Shown: in pieces, positions 24,325 through 33,082 of the stretch
Numbering within the stretch: the first letter of the stretch is position 1
Layout: every line of letters begins with the position of its first letter
Source: Eubacterium sp.
GTDB lineage: Bacteria; Bacillota; Clostridia; Lachnospirales; Lachnospiraceae
NCBI GenBank assembly: GCA_017437905.1
Contig: JAFRWY010000101.1
Location: 1-36,470, forward strand
Direction of reading: 5' to 3'
Length of the DNA: 36,470 bases
The notes under the pieces: generated by a model
The model's input: the letters and a program-made list of their open reading frames with translations, nothing else
What the model was told of the DNA's origin: nothing
Databases searched by the model: none
Program-made: the position numbers and the translations under genes

Positions 24325-26700
24325 ATGAAAGGAAAGACGATAAAAAAACTTGCGATGGCATTTCTGGCTGCGGCAACGGTCTGCCTTTTCACGGGGCAGA
24401 CCGCACAGGCCGCACCGCCGGCCCCCGGTGTGGAGGTTGACGGAGAAGCAGGCTTTTGTCCGTCGGAACCGGGAGAGATCCTGATTACACTGGATCATCT
24501 GAAGGAAAAACAGGCCGCAGAGAAGAGCGGCCTGATTCAGTGTGCGCCCGCAGCCGGTGAAAAGGTGCAGTCGAAGAAGACAGATACCAGCCTTCCGCTT
24601 GTAATCATTGTCGTCGGATTTGAAGGCGCATCGGAGAATCTTCCGGATGGCATAGCTTACAACGACACATTTGACTGGGGAGATACGATCTTTGGCCAGG
24701 AGAAGTCCGTGTCGCAGTATTATTATGATATGTCTCTGGGACAGTTTACCTTCGTTCCCGCGGTGGAGACCAGCGCCTATGGTGTGGACGGGAACACAAA
24801 TGTCAGCGACCGTGTCAATGACGGGGTGATCCACGTGTCGGTAAATCTTCCCCATGGGAAATGGGGCAACCGTAACTCGGATAAGGACGAGTTGGCAAAG
24901 ACATGGTCGGCTGCGATCCTGGCATCGGCTCCCTATATCGATTATGCTTCTTACGACACGGATTCCAACGGCCGGATCACAACGGATGAACTGGCGCTGG
25001 GGATCGTGGCGGCCGGGGTCGAGGCATCCGGTGCAACGGAGGGCCTGATACTGGGCGAGGATCTGTATCTCTGGGCGCACGCCAGCAGTATCAGTAACCT
25101 GCTGGAACTGGCGGGAAATCCCCGGAAGAGTGCACCGCCGAAGCCGGATGGTACGGTTGTGGACAATTTCATCGCCATGGCGGAGATCCTTGAGTATGAA
25201 GATGTGGGCGGCAGTATGATTCCGAAGCAGGCCGTTCCCGCTACCATGACGCATGAACTGGGACACTATCTCGGACTTCAGGATCTGTATGATTCCAAGG
25301 ATATGAAGAATGAGGAGTGGAGCGAGTACGGCGTCGGAAAAATGAGTCTCATGGCAGGTGGCTCCTGGGGTCGGGACTTAAACGGAGAGTTGACCATGTA
25401 CTCCCTGGATCCCTGGTCCAGATATCTGCTCGGATGGATCCGTCCGGAGGAGATCACGGAGAACGGGATCTATACACTGACGGGTTCGGATGATGTGTCG
25501 GAACGGAAGAGCAAAGAATTCTATTTCCTTCCGATCTCCGGTCAGGACGAATTCTATATCCTGGAGAACCACGCCTTTACCGGTTGGGACGCGGGCATGA
25601 AATATGATTATTACTATCGGAGAAAAGGCTCCCAGGGCGGTATCATACTCCCCTCCGGAGGGATTGTCCTCTGGCACATCGACCGGAGGGTCGTTATGGA
25701 GAACCGGTTGAAGAATACGGTAAATACCCCGGATCACAGACCGGGAGTCATGGAGCTTTATCCGGAGGAAGAGGCAGACGGTACGGTTACCATGATCCGT
25801 CAGAAGAAAGGCGGTACGGTGATCACCCGGCCGATCTTTAGTGCGGAACTGATCTCTTCCAACTATCCGGAACTGGAAGAGGGTTTCCGTCTCCCTGCAT
25901 ATGGGCGGGGACCGAATGCGGACTCCGTGGACGGCAGGTTCGAATACTGTACCGGTGTGAAGATCCTGTCGGCAGCGGGAGAGAGCATGCAGGTACAGGT
26001 AACTCTGGATATGCATACACCCTCGGAGGAAGAAGTGATCGAGAACCGTCAGGAAGCCACCGGAAAGGCAGAGGGCGGTTATGATGTGGTGCATTACTGC
26101 ACGGTATGCGGGAAGGCAGCGGACCGGACACATTTCCGGATCCCGAAGCTCCCCACCGGCTGGCAGCAGATCGGCGGGAAGTGGTATTACTACGATGCGG
26201 ACGGAGTGCTGCAGACCGGATGGACCCGTGTGGGCCTGAAATGGTTTTATCTGGATAAGACCGGTGCAAGGCAGACCGGCTGGTTACGATCCGGAGGGAA
26301 ATGGTATTACCTGAAGGCGGACGGTGTGATGAAGACCGGCTGGCTGCAGTATAAAAAGCAGTGGTATTACTTTGACACCAACGGTGTGATGAAGACCGGC
26401 TGGAAGAAGTTCGGCGGGAAATGGTACTACCTTAACACGGACGGTACCATGAAGACCGGCTGGCTCTCCGAAGGAGGCAAGTGGTATTTCTTCCTGTCGG
26501 ATGGGACCATGGCGGTCGGCTGGAAGAAGATCGGCAGCAACTGGTATTTCTTCGCCGGTGGCGTGATGAAGACCGGCTGGCTGTCCAGCGGTGGCAAATG
26601 GTACTATTTTACTTCCGGAGGAACCATGGTGACCGGAAACAGGATCATCGATGGGAAGACCTACCGGTTTGATTCCGGGGGAGTGTGTCTGAATCCCTGA
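24325..26700 (+). CDS. M6-like metalloprotease with cell-wall-binding repeats
   Basis: A 791-residue secreted protein. A Sec signal peptide (about 1-30, ending AQAA) precedes an M6/immune-inhibitor-A-like domain (about 90-570). The zinc site is H310-E311-L-G-H314 in THELGHYLGLQDLYDS, extended as HExxHxxGxxD, and the Met-turn is SLMAGGSWG (M343). A D-x-D-x-N-G stretch (DTDSNGRITTDEL) is a likely calcium loop. Residues 611-791 are about eight 20-residue choline/cell-wall-binding repeats (TGWLRSGGKWYYLKADGVMK type), which attach the protein non-covalently to the envelope, and a cap ending GVCLNP. Three Cys lie just before the repeats (HYCTVCGK). It probably cleaves host, dietary or bacterial proteins at the surface. 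Confidence 0.88.
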   Translation: MKGKTIKKLAMAFLAAATVCLFTGQTAQAAPPAPGVEVDGEAGFCPSEPGEILITLDHLKEKQAAEKSGLIQCAPAAGEKVQSKKTDTSLPLVIIVVGFEGASENLPDGIAYNDTFDWGDTIFGQEKSVSQYYYDMSLGQFTFVPAVETSAYGVDGNTNVSDRVNDGVIHVSVNLPHGKWGNRNSDKDELAKTWSAAILASAPYIDYASYDTDSNGRITTDELALGIVAAGVEASGATEGLILGEDLYLWAHASSISNLLELAGNPRKSAPPKPDGTVVDNFIAMAEILEYEDVGGSMIPKQAVPATMTHELGHYLGLQDLYDSKDMKNEEWSEYGVGKMSLMAGGSWGRDLNGELTMYSLDPWSRYLLGWIRPEEITENGIYTLTGSDDVSERKSKEFYFLPISGQDEFYILENHAFTGWDAGMKYDYYYRRKGSQGGIILPSGGIVLWHIDRRVVMENRLKNTVNTPDHRPGVMELYPEEEADGTVTMIRQKKGGTVITRPIFSAELISSNYPELEEGFRLPAYGRGPNADSVDGRFEYCTGVKILSAAGESMQVQVTLDMHTPSEEEVIENRQEATGKAEGGYDVVHYCTVCGKAADRTHFRIPKLPTGWQQIGGKWYYYDADGVLQTGWTRVGLKWFYLDKTGARQTGWLRSGGKWYYLKADGVMKTGWLQYKKQWYYFDTNGVMKTGWKKFGGKWYYLNTDGTMKTGWLSEGGKWYFFLSDGTMAVGWKKIGSNWYFFAGGVMKTGWLSSGGKWYYFTSGGTMVTGNRIIDGKTYRFDSGGVCLNP

Positions 26701-26752
26701 GACCCGGCCGCGGAAGCGGCTGCCGGAAAGAAAATGACTAAAACTTCCAACA

Positions 26753-26779
26753 TGTCAGCCTGAGCAAATCGAAGGATCT
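26753..26779 (-). repeat. Diverged dispersed short repeat
   Basis: On the minus strand GATCCTTCGATTTGCTCAGG then CTGACA, the same design as the copies around the ABC cassette but more diverged. It lies after the protease gene, within a 170-base gap that also has the hairpin GCCGC-GGAA-GCGGC near 26706. Confidence 0.4.
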
Positions 26780-26787
26780 CGTTGGCC

Positions 26788-26832
26788 TTCCGTGGCCTGC
26801 AGGTAAGATGCAGGTTGCGGAAACCGCTTTTT
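26788..26832 (+). terminator. Intrinsic terminator of the protease operon
   Basis: TTCCG-TGG-CCTGCA pairs with TGCAGG-TTG-CGGAA (a symmetrical internal loop), followed by ACCGC and five T. It lies between convergent genes. Confidence 0.65.
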
Positions 26833-26870
26833 ACGTGGAATAAACTATCCTGTCCGTCCGGATCCGGAGA

Positions 26871-28238
26871 TCATAGGAATCCGGAGATCAGCGCCGCGAT
26901 CCTCAGGATAAAGAGGATAAAGATCGCCCACATGATGGGGCTGATATCTTTGGATTTCCTTGTGAAAAACTTAAGGATGACCCAGGTCATAACGCCGAAC
27001 ATGATGCCGTTTGCGATCGAATAGGTAAGGAGCATCATGATGATCGCCGTGTATGCGCTGACCGTATCGGCAATATCCTTTTCGAATTCAATCTTCTTGC
27101 AGCTGGAGAACATGAGCATTCCCACATACATCAGTGCCGGTGCGGTGGAAAAGCTCGGGATCGCAAGGAAGATCGGAGAGAGCACTATGGAGACCAGGAA
27201 CAGGAATCCGGTGACGATGGCCGTAAGACCGGTCCGTCCGCCGGCAGCCACACCGGTGCTGGACTCTACGAAGCTGGATACGGTGGAGGTTCCGAGACAT
27301 GCACCCACTGTCGTTCCGATGGCGTCTGACAGGAAGACACGGCCGGCCTTCGGAAGGTTGCCGTTCTCATCCAGAAGATTGGCTCTGTCAGCAACTCCGA
27401 CTACGGTTCCGACGGTATCAAAAAGATCCATGAAGAGGAAACTGAATACGATGGCGATAAACTGTATGATATGATCGCCTGCCCAGCTGAAGTTGAATTT
27501 AAACGCCGTTTCACCGAGACCGCTGAAGGTAAATGTGTCTGTGAAGGAAGGGATCAGGGAGTACATTTTGGCTGAGGGATCCACCACATACCAGCCGATC
27601 AGCTGAGCCAGCATCCCCAGGCCCCAGGTGATCAGGATTCCGTAGAGCACGGCACCCTTCACCTTGTAATGGCTGAGAAGCGCGATGATCAGGAAACCGA
27701 ACAGGGACAGGACCACGGTGGGAGATGACAGATCTCCCATGGCAACCGTCGTGTCCGGATCCGATACGACGATATGTGCATCCAGCAGACCGATCAGTGC
27801 GATGAAGAGACCGATACCGGTGGTGATGGCATATTTCAGATTCCGGGGAATGCTGTTTACGATGGCTTCCCGGAACTTGAAGAAGGACATGAGGATAAAT
27901 ATGATTCCTTCCACAAGCACTGCGGTGAGTGCGATACGGAAGGCATCCGGTTCATCCTTCAGGTCTCCGAGACAGACGGTAAATGCAAAGTAGGCGTTCA
28001 AGCCCATGCCTGCGGAAAGCGCGATGGGATAATTTGCCAGAAATCCCATGATGAAGGTGGCGATGGCCGACGCCAGTGCGGTGGCCAGAAAGACACCGTT
28101 GGAGTTCATGACATTTCCGAGAATACTGGGATTCACTGCCAGGATGTAGGCCATGGACAGGAAGGTGGTGATACCTGCAAGAATCTCTGTCTTTACATTG
28201 GTACCATGTTCCTTCAGCTTGAAGGTTTTCTCTAACAT
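26871..28238 (-). CDS. NCS2 family purine permease (AzgA/PbuG-like)
   Basis: A 455-residue membrane transporter with about 12-14 segments, matching the AzgA subgroup that imports hypoxanthine, guanine or adenine with protons. Signature features are the start TFKLKEHGTNVKTEILAGITTFLSMAYILAVNP, SAGMGLNAYFAF, LFDTVGTVVGVADRANLLDENGNLPKAGRVFLSDAIGT and SSTGVAAGGRTGLTA. AAAGGGG precedes the ATG on the minus strand. The 5' region on that strand does not show a purine riboswitch core, so its control differs from PbuG-type genes with that switch. Monocistronic. Confidence 0.93.
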   Translation of the reverse strand: MLEKTFKLKEHGTNVKTEILAGITTFLSMAYILAVNPSILGNVMNSNGVFLATALASAIATFIMGFLANYPIALSAGMGLNAYFAFTVCLGDLKDEPDAFRIALTAVLVEGIIFILMSFFKFREAIVNSIPRNLKYAITTGIGLFIALIGLLDAHIVVSDPDTTVAMGDLSSPTVVLSLFGFLIIALLSHYKVKGAVLYGILITWGLGMLAQLIGWYVVDPSAKMYSLIPSFTDTFTFSGLGETAFKFNFSWAGDHIIQFIAIVFSFLFMDLFDTVGTVVGVADRANLLDENGNLPKAGRVFLSDAIGTTVGACLGTSTVSSFVESSTGVAAGGRTGLTAIVTGFLFLVSIVLSPIFLAIPSFSTAPALMYVGMLMFSSCKKIEFEKDIADTVSAYTAIIMMLLTYSIANGIMFGVMTWVILKFFTRKSKDISPIMWAIFILFILRIAALISGFL

Positions 28239-28260
28239 GGATCAGTACCCCTTTCGTTGT

Positions 28261-28322
28261 ACCCGAAGGATTCGGGTATATCATACCAGATCCATTATAG
28301 ATGATTGCACCGGAAATGGAAA
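28261..28322 (-). promoter_or_regulatory. Promoter and leader hairpin of the purine permease
   Basis: On the minus strand TTTCCA (28322-28317), 17-base spacer and TATAAT (28299-28294). The short leader includes a 7-base hairpin (ACCCGAA-TCC-TTCGGGT, 28277-28261) just upstream of the ribosome binding site. Confidence 0.6.
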
Positions 28323-28479
28323 GAGAGGACGGAAGGTTTCATTGCATTTTTTACATGAAACCGGACAAAAATGACGACAGGCCGAAACTGCTTTGGATGT
28401 TGTCATATAATCACACCATCGAATGAATATTTCGAACGGCGAGATTACACCTTACTTATTCATAATCTTTCCTTACACG

Positions 28480-28524
28480 ATGGGGCGGCATTTCTCAAAA
28501 AGGAAATGTCGACCCCATTTTTCT
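28480..28524 (+). terminator. Terminator-like hairpin in the leader of the 28608 gene
   Basis: ATGGGG (28480-28485) pairs with CCCCAT (28513-28518) and CATTTC (28489-28494) with GAAATG (28503-28508), followed by TTTTCT. A TATAAT lies about 75 bases upstream (28406-28411). No gene lies between, so it could end a small RNA or act as an attenuator. The rest of the 28323-28607 stretch is A+T-richer than its surroundings and has no coding sequence I can support. Confidence 0.45.
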
Positions 28525-28607
28525 GTGCAAAAAATGATACGTATGCATCTGTTAAGGTATATGTATCAGAACTATCATAATGCGCAAAATGGAAGGAGAG
28601 ATGATAG

Positions 28608-30650
28608 ATGAGAAGAAAAAAAAGAAGTTTCCTGGGGATGGCCATCCTCGGTGGAACGCTTGCGGTAGGTGCGATGAATCTCACCGGAACGGGCGTATAT
28701 GCGGCGGAGGCCGATACCGGAGGACCGGCGCCCTCCTTTGTGGAGACGGATATCTCACCCGGTAACCCGAATGCACCCGTCACGGATGAATCTCCGGGGT
28801 CCGGATCGGATAAACAGCCGGGCTCGGATGAACAACCGGGCTTACAACCGGATGGATCCCCGTACTATGGACCGGATACGGATCCGTCGGTAACAGACAT
28901 CGATATTCCGGATACCACCGTGCCGGAGATCAACGTTCCGGGATCGGACACGGATCCGTCGCTAACGGAGATCGATGTTCCCGGATCGGACATTCAGACC
29001 GTGGATATCCCCGGGGATACGACAGATCTTTCTGATACGGAAGAGATTCCGGAGGGAACGGTGGAGATCAGTGAATGGACATTTCCGGATAAGCTGTTCC
29101 GCGAATATGTGAAGACCAACTTCGACCTGGACCATAACGGATATCTTGAACCGGAGGAGTGGAGCACCGTCTATAGCATCGACCTCGGACACGTGGTCCG
29201 GAGCCGGTACGGAGGCTGGTTCGAAGGCGCTATCGGGGTTCAGAGTCTGGAAGGGATCGAGGTTTTTCGGAATCTTACGGTACTGATGTGTTCCGATAAC
29301 AAGCTGGTCTACCTGGATGTATCAAAGCTTCCGGAACTGCAGGAACTCTATTGCTACAAGAATGAACTGTACGGGATCGATGTATCAAAGAACCCGAAAC
29401 TGACCGTACTCTGCTGCGGCGACAACCATATCAGCAAGATCGATGTCCGGGAGAATCCGAAACTGAGAGAACTGGATTTCGGCGGAAATGAAGTGACAAC
29501 GCTGGATATATCCAAAAATCCGGAGCTTTATTATCTTGCATGCGGGAAGAATCAGCTGAAACGGCTGGATGTCAGCGGGAATCCGTTGCTGGAGGAACTG
29601 TATGTATATGATAATCAGCTGACGGAGCTGGATATTTCGGGGAATCCGCTGCTGGAGAAGCTGTCCTGTGACAATCAGCTGATCAGTGAACTGGAACTGT
29701 CCGGAGCTCCCGAACTGACGGAACTCTACTGTGGAAATAATCGGCTGAAGACATTGGATGTGAGCGGGAATCCCCAGCTTCGAAAACTGGTTTGCGGTTA
29801 CAATCAGCTGACGAAGATCGACACATCCTCGAATCCCTGTCTGGAGTATCTGGATGTGCCCGGTATGGATCTTCCGACCCTGGACGTGACCGGAAATACA
29901 AAGCTTTTCTACCTGAACTGCTCCGGCAACCGGCTGAAGAGTCTGAATGTATCGAAATGTGCGACACTTCAGGAACTCTATGTGACCGGAAACCTTCTGA
30001 CAGCCCTGGATATCACGAAGAATACCGAACTGAGACAACTCTGGTGCGGCGGAAACTCCATCGATATCCTGGATCTCCGGAAGCACGGAAGCACCTACAT
30101 GGATCAGAATTATGACGGCGGAACCACGCTGCTGATCTATGACGAAAATGACCTTGGCTGGTACCGTGCTTTTGGCAGGACCTTCTACGTGGAGGAAACC
30201 TCCGGAAAGCTGAAGAAGGCAACCGGCTGGAAGAAGATCGACGGGAAATGGTATCTGTTCGCCGGCAATGGAGAGCTTCTGACCGGATCACGGAAATCCG
30301 GTGGCAAATGGTACTATTTCGATGATGAAGGCGTGATGCAGACCGGATGGCAGAAGATCGGCGGGAAATGGTACTTCTACCAGAAGAGCGGTGTCATGAA
30401 GACCGGATGGCAGAAATCCGGCGGCAAGTGGTACCTCTTCGGAAAGGACGGAGCCATGAAGACCGGATGGCTGAAATCCGGCGGCAAGTGGTACTTCTTC
30501 GGGAAGGACGGCGCCATGAAGACCGGGTGGCAGAAATCCGGCGGGAAATGGTACTACTTCGGAAATGACGGCACCATGGTAACGGGACAAAGAACCATCG
30601 GATCGAAGGTTTACCGGTTCTCGGCAGACGGTGTATGTCTGAACCCGTAA
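28608..30650 (+). CDS. Secreted leucine-rich-repeat protein with wall-binding repeats
   Basis: A 680-residue surface protein. A Sec signal (about 1-32, ending VYAAEA) is followed by an acidic Pro/Gly/Asp/Ser-rich linker (about 33-145) with repeats such as GSDTDPSLTEIDVPGSD. An N-cap (about 152-190; FPDKLFREYVKTNFDLDHNGYLEPEE) includes an EF-hand-like loop. About eleven 21-residue leucine-rich repeats follow (about 210-490; pattern L..L.C..N.L..LDVS.NP.L). Then six 20-residue cell-wall-binding repeats (TGWQKSGGKWYYFGNDGTMV type) and a cap ending GVCLNP. GGAAGGAGAG precedes the ATG. It is probably an adhesin or binding scaffold. The adjacent gene codes for a shorter relative 17 bases downstream, so the pair is an operon formed by duplication. 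Confidence 0.88.
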   Translation: MRRKKRSFLGMAILGGTLAVGAMNLTGTGVYAAEADTGGPAPSFVETDISPGNPNAPVTDESPGSGSDKQPGSDEQPGLQPDGSPYYGPDTDPSVTDIDIPDTTVPEINVPGSDTDPSLTEIDVPGSDIQTVDIPGDTTDLSDTEEIPEGTVEISEWTFPDKLFREYVKTNFDLDHNGYLEPEEWSTVYSIDLGHVVRSRYGGWFEGAIGVQSLEGIEVFRNLTVLMCSDNKLVYLDVSKLPELQELYCYKNELYGIDVSKNPKLTVLCCGDNHISKIDVRENPKLRELDFGGNEVTTLDISKNPELYYLACGKNQLKRLDVSGNPLLEELYVYDNQLTELDISGNPLLEKLSCDNQLISELELSGAPELTELYCGNNRLKTLDVSGNPQLRKLVCGYNQLTKIDTSSNPCLEYLDVPGMDLPTLDVTGNTKLFYLNCSGNRLKSLNVSKCATLQELYVTGNLLTALDITKNTELRQLWCGGNSIDILDLRKHGSTYMDQNYDGGTTLLIYDENDLGWYRAFGRTFYVEETSGKLKKATGWKKIDGKWYLFAGNGELLTGSRKSGGKWYYFDDEGVMQTGWQKIGGKWYFYQKSGVMKTGWQKSGGKWYLFGKDGAMKTGWLKSGGKWYFFGKDGAMKTGWQKSGGKWYYFGNDGTMVTGQRTIGSKVYRFSADGVCLNP

Positions 30651-30667
30651 CGGAAAGGATGTGCGAT

Positions 30668-31915
30668 ATGAAGAATGGAAAACTGTTACAGGCAGTGGCG
30701 GCAGCGGCTGTCGGTGCATGCCTGGCGGGCATGCCCATCCGGGCGGAGGCGGCGGAAAGCAGGGTCGCAGGCGATATGACGGAATGCGGTACGGTGCAGG
30801 AAGCATCGGAAGGGGATGTGGAGATCGATGCGGCACATTTCCCGGACGCTGCGTTCCGAAACTATGTGCTGAAGAATATTGATCAGGATCATAATACTAT
30901 CCTCAGCGTTTCGGAGGCGGAAGCGGTTACAACGATCAATGTGGGTCGCTATAACGGAGCGAAGGATGTCTATGAGGGATCCATCGGAGCAAAGAATCTG
31001 ACGGGCCTTCGGTATTTTCCGAATCTGCAGTGCCTGGAATGTGCGGACAACCGCATTACCACACTGGATGTGTCCGGGAACCCGGAACTGGTCACCTTGC
31101 AATGTGATATGAACTGGCTTTCGAAGCTGGATGTGAGTCGGAATCCGAAGCTAAAGGTCCTCTATGCGGGATGGAACCGTCTTACGGCGCTGGATGTGAG
31201 CGGCAATCCCGAGCTGGAGGAGCTGGGCTGCCAACTGTGTTATCTGAGAGAACTGGATGTTTCGGGAAACAGCAAACTGACGTATCTGAACTGCGGGGAG
31301 AATGAACTTTCAACCCTGAAGATCACGGGACTTCCGGACCTGGAGGTGCTTTACTGCGAGAGCAACCGGCTGAAGGAGATCAACATCAAGGCTTGTCCGA
31401 AGCTGACCACCCTGACGGCCCAGGGCAATCAGATCCTGGTTCTGGATGCAAGAGTACAGGGAGACCAGCTGAAGGAACTGAAGGTGGATAAGGACCGGAC
31501 GGCGGTCATCCGTTCCGAAAAGAATCTGGGCTGGTATCACATCGGTGACGAGGACTACTATGTGGAGTCCTGTGGTGACGGCAGACTGGATGTACGGCTT
31601 GCCACCGGCTGGAGACAGATCAAGGGCAATTACTACTACTTTCTCGGAAACGGCACCATGTGGACCGGCTGGAGAAGGGTCGGCGGAAAGTACTACTACA
31701 TGAATGAACAGGGCGTGATGCAGACCGGCTGGAAGAAGATCGGAAAGAAATGGTTCTGCTTCAGTTCCGGCGGAGTGATGCAGACCGGCTGGAAGAAATC
31801 CGGCGGAAAATGGTACTACCTGAACTCGGACGGTACCATGGCAGTCAGCACATCAAAGTATCTGGGCGGAAAAACCTATAAATTTGATAAAAACGGAGTC
31901 TGCACGAATCCGTAA
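30668..31915 (+). CDS. Second leucine-rich-repeat protein with wall-binding repeats
   Basis: A 415-residue shorter paralogue of the upstream product. It has a Sec signal (about 1-28, IRAEAA), no long linker, then the N-cap HFPDAAFRNYVLKNIDQDHNTILSVSE (about 54-80) with the same EF-hand-like spacing. About seven to eight 21-residue leucine-rich repeats cover about 95-280, four cell-wall-binding repeats follow (about 315-393), and the end is GVCTNP. One repeat has KKWFCF, adding a cysteine. GGAAAGGA precedes the ATG at 30668; the frame is open upstream into the previous gene but has no better start. Same probable role as its neighbour, with a terminator after it. Confidence 0.87.
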   Translation: MKNGKLLQAVAAAAVGACLAGMPIRAEAAESRVAGDMTECGTVQEASEGDVEIDAAHFPDAAFRNYVLKNIDQDHNTILSVSEAEAVTTINVGRYNGAKDVYEGSIGAKNLTGLRYFPNLQCLECADNRITTLDVSGNPELVTLQCDMNWLSKLDVSRNPKLKVLYAGWNRLTALDVSGNPELEELGCQLCYLRELDVSGNSKLTYLNCGENELSTLKITGLPDLEVLYCESNRLKEINIKACPKLTTLTAQGNQILVLDARVQGDQLKELKVDKDRTAVIRSEKNLGWYHIGDEDYYVESCGDGRLDVRLATGWRQIKGNYYYFLGNGTMWTGWRRVGGKYYYMNEQGVMQTGWKKIGKKWFCFSSGGVMQTGWKKSGGKWYYLNSDGTMAVSTSKYLGGKTYKFDKNGVCTNP

Positions 31916-31989
31916 TTCAAGTCTCATTCGCGAGATTTAGCATGGAATTCAGGCCAGCGACAGGACGAAGCTAAGAGAAAGTCGTGGAA

Positions 31990-32035
31990 GGATTCCTCCG
32001 GAGAACCGGGGGAGTCCCTTTTCGGCTTCTTTTTG
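31990..32035 (+). terminator. Intrinsic terminator after the leucine-rich-repeat genes
   Basis: GGATTCCTCCGG pairs with CCGGGGGAGTCC (two G-T pairs) around AGAA, followed by CTTTTCGGCTTCTTTTT. The 31916-31989 stretch before it holds nothing I can name. Confidence 0.8.
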
Positions 32036-32099
32036 TGCAAAAAAAAGGTTCTTACAGTATGAGAGAATAAATACAACCCGAGAAAGGATGGTGAATGAT

Positions 32100-33056
32100 A
32101 TGAAATATTGTTCAATCTGCGGATGTGAATTAAAAGATACGGATACGATCTGCCCGGTCTGCGGAGAGGTGCAGCAGGTGACAGTGAATATCACGGTAAA
32201 TAACCGGCAGACGGATACATCCGCCCGGAACATTAGAGAGCAAAGCTTCCGGAAACGGTCCGAAGCCGGAGATGAGAAGAAGAATACGGAAAAGGCTTCC
32301 CGGGAGAAGAAAAGCATCTCCCGGACGGGCAAGGGAAAAGAGAAGAAGACAGAGTCCCCCAAGGGGTCCAATAAGTATATGCTCTTCCCGCTGGTGCTGA
32401 CCGGCCTCATGCTTGCACTGGTTGCGACAGGCATCACGGGAAAAGACAGGAAGAAGGATACGGAGCAGGAAGCGGTTTCAACCGGCAGTGAGAATCTGGA
32501 ATACGTGAACCGGATCGCAACGGATGCCCTGACGAAGGATAAGTCCGGCAGCATGATCGAAGACGATTCCACGTGGCAGGAGGATGGGGAAGATCCTTCC
32601 TCATGGACCGCAGAGGCAACGGACCCCATGCGGATCGAGGAAGACGATGACAGCTGGAGACGGGAAGCCGAAGTCACCGGATCCTCCGGAATCCCTTCCG
32701 GATCAGGAGGTGCTTATGTGGTTCCTTCCGGATCCACCGGAAGCACAGGTTCCGGGAAGGTGAACACAAAGAACGGTACCGTAAAAGAAGAGAAACCGGA
32801 ATATGAAACCTGGGAGAACGAAACTTGGGAAAATGAAAGCCCGAAGTATGAAACCTGGGAAAGCGACCCGGATGAAAAGGGCTCCGGATCGGACGGGGGA
32901 CAGGATTTCGGAAACCCCGGAAAGATAGAGACCAGCCCCCGGGACAAAGAGGATTCAAATGACAGAGATACGTGGGATGATGATGTAATGGTGCTGACAC
33001 CGGATTCTAAGAGCGATAAGGGTGCATCCTACGAACAGCCGACGGAAGCGGAATAA
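32100..33056 (+). CDS. Zinc-ribbon membrane protein heading the tad genes
   Basis: A 318-residue protein of unknown family. A zinc ribbon lies at the N-terminus (C4, C7, C18, C21 in YCSICGCELKDTDTICPVCG), followed by a basic, disordered stretch (about 40-90) and one membrane segment (about 94-114). The rest (about 115-318) is highly acidic and rich in Ser, Gly, Glu and Asp, with imperfect YETWEN repeats (about 238-256) that alternate aromatic and acidic residues. By the charge bias the ribbon would be inside and the tail outside. GGTGA lies five bases before the ATG at 32100; a GTG twelve bases earlier is less likely. The tadZ-like gene starts 26 bases after the stop, so this is probably the first gene of the pilus operon. 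Confidence 0.75.
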   Translation: MKYCSICGCELKDTDTICPVCGEVQQVTVNITVNNRQTDTSARNIREQSFRKRSEAGDEKKNTEKASREKKSISRTGKGKEKKTESPKGSNKYMLFPLVLTGLMLALVATGITGKDRKKDTEQEAVSTGSENLEYVNRIATDALTKDKSGSMIEDDSTWQEDGEDPSSWTAEATDPMRIEEDDDSWRREAEVTGSSGIPSGSGGAYVVPSGSTGSTGSGKVNTKNGTVKEEKPEYETWENETWENESPKYETWESDPDEKGSGSDGGQDFGNPGKIETSPRDKEDSNDRDTWDDDVMVLTPDSKSDKGASYEQPTEAE

Positions 33057-33082
33057 ACCACCGATAAGGGAGGAAGAACAAC

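Noticed and set aside
24010..25266. A 418-codon open frame on the minus strand
   Set aside because: Spans the antisense of two real genes (DUF4234 and the protease) and their gap; no domain pattern.
28239..28480. Purine riboswitch upstream of the NCS2 permease (minus strand)
   Set aside because: The conserved core loops of purine riboswitches are not found; only a promoter and a short 7-base hairpin are seen.
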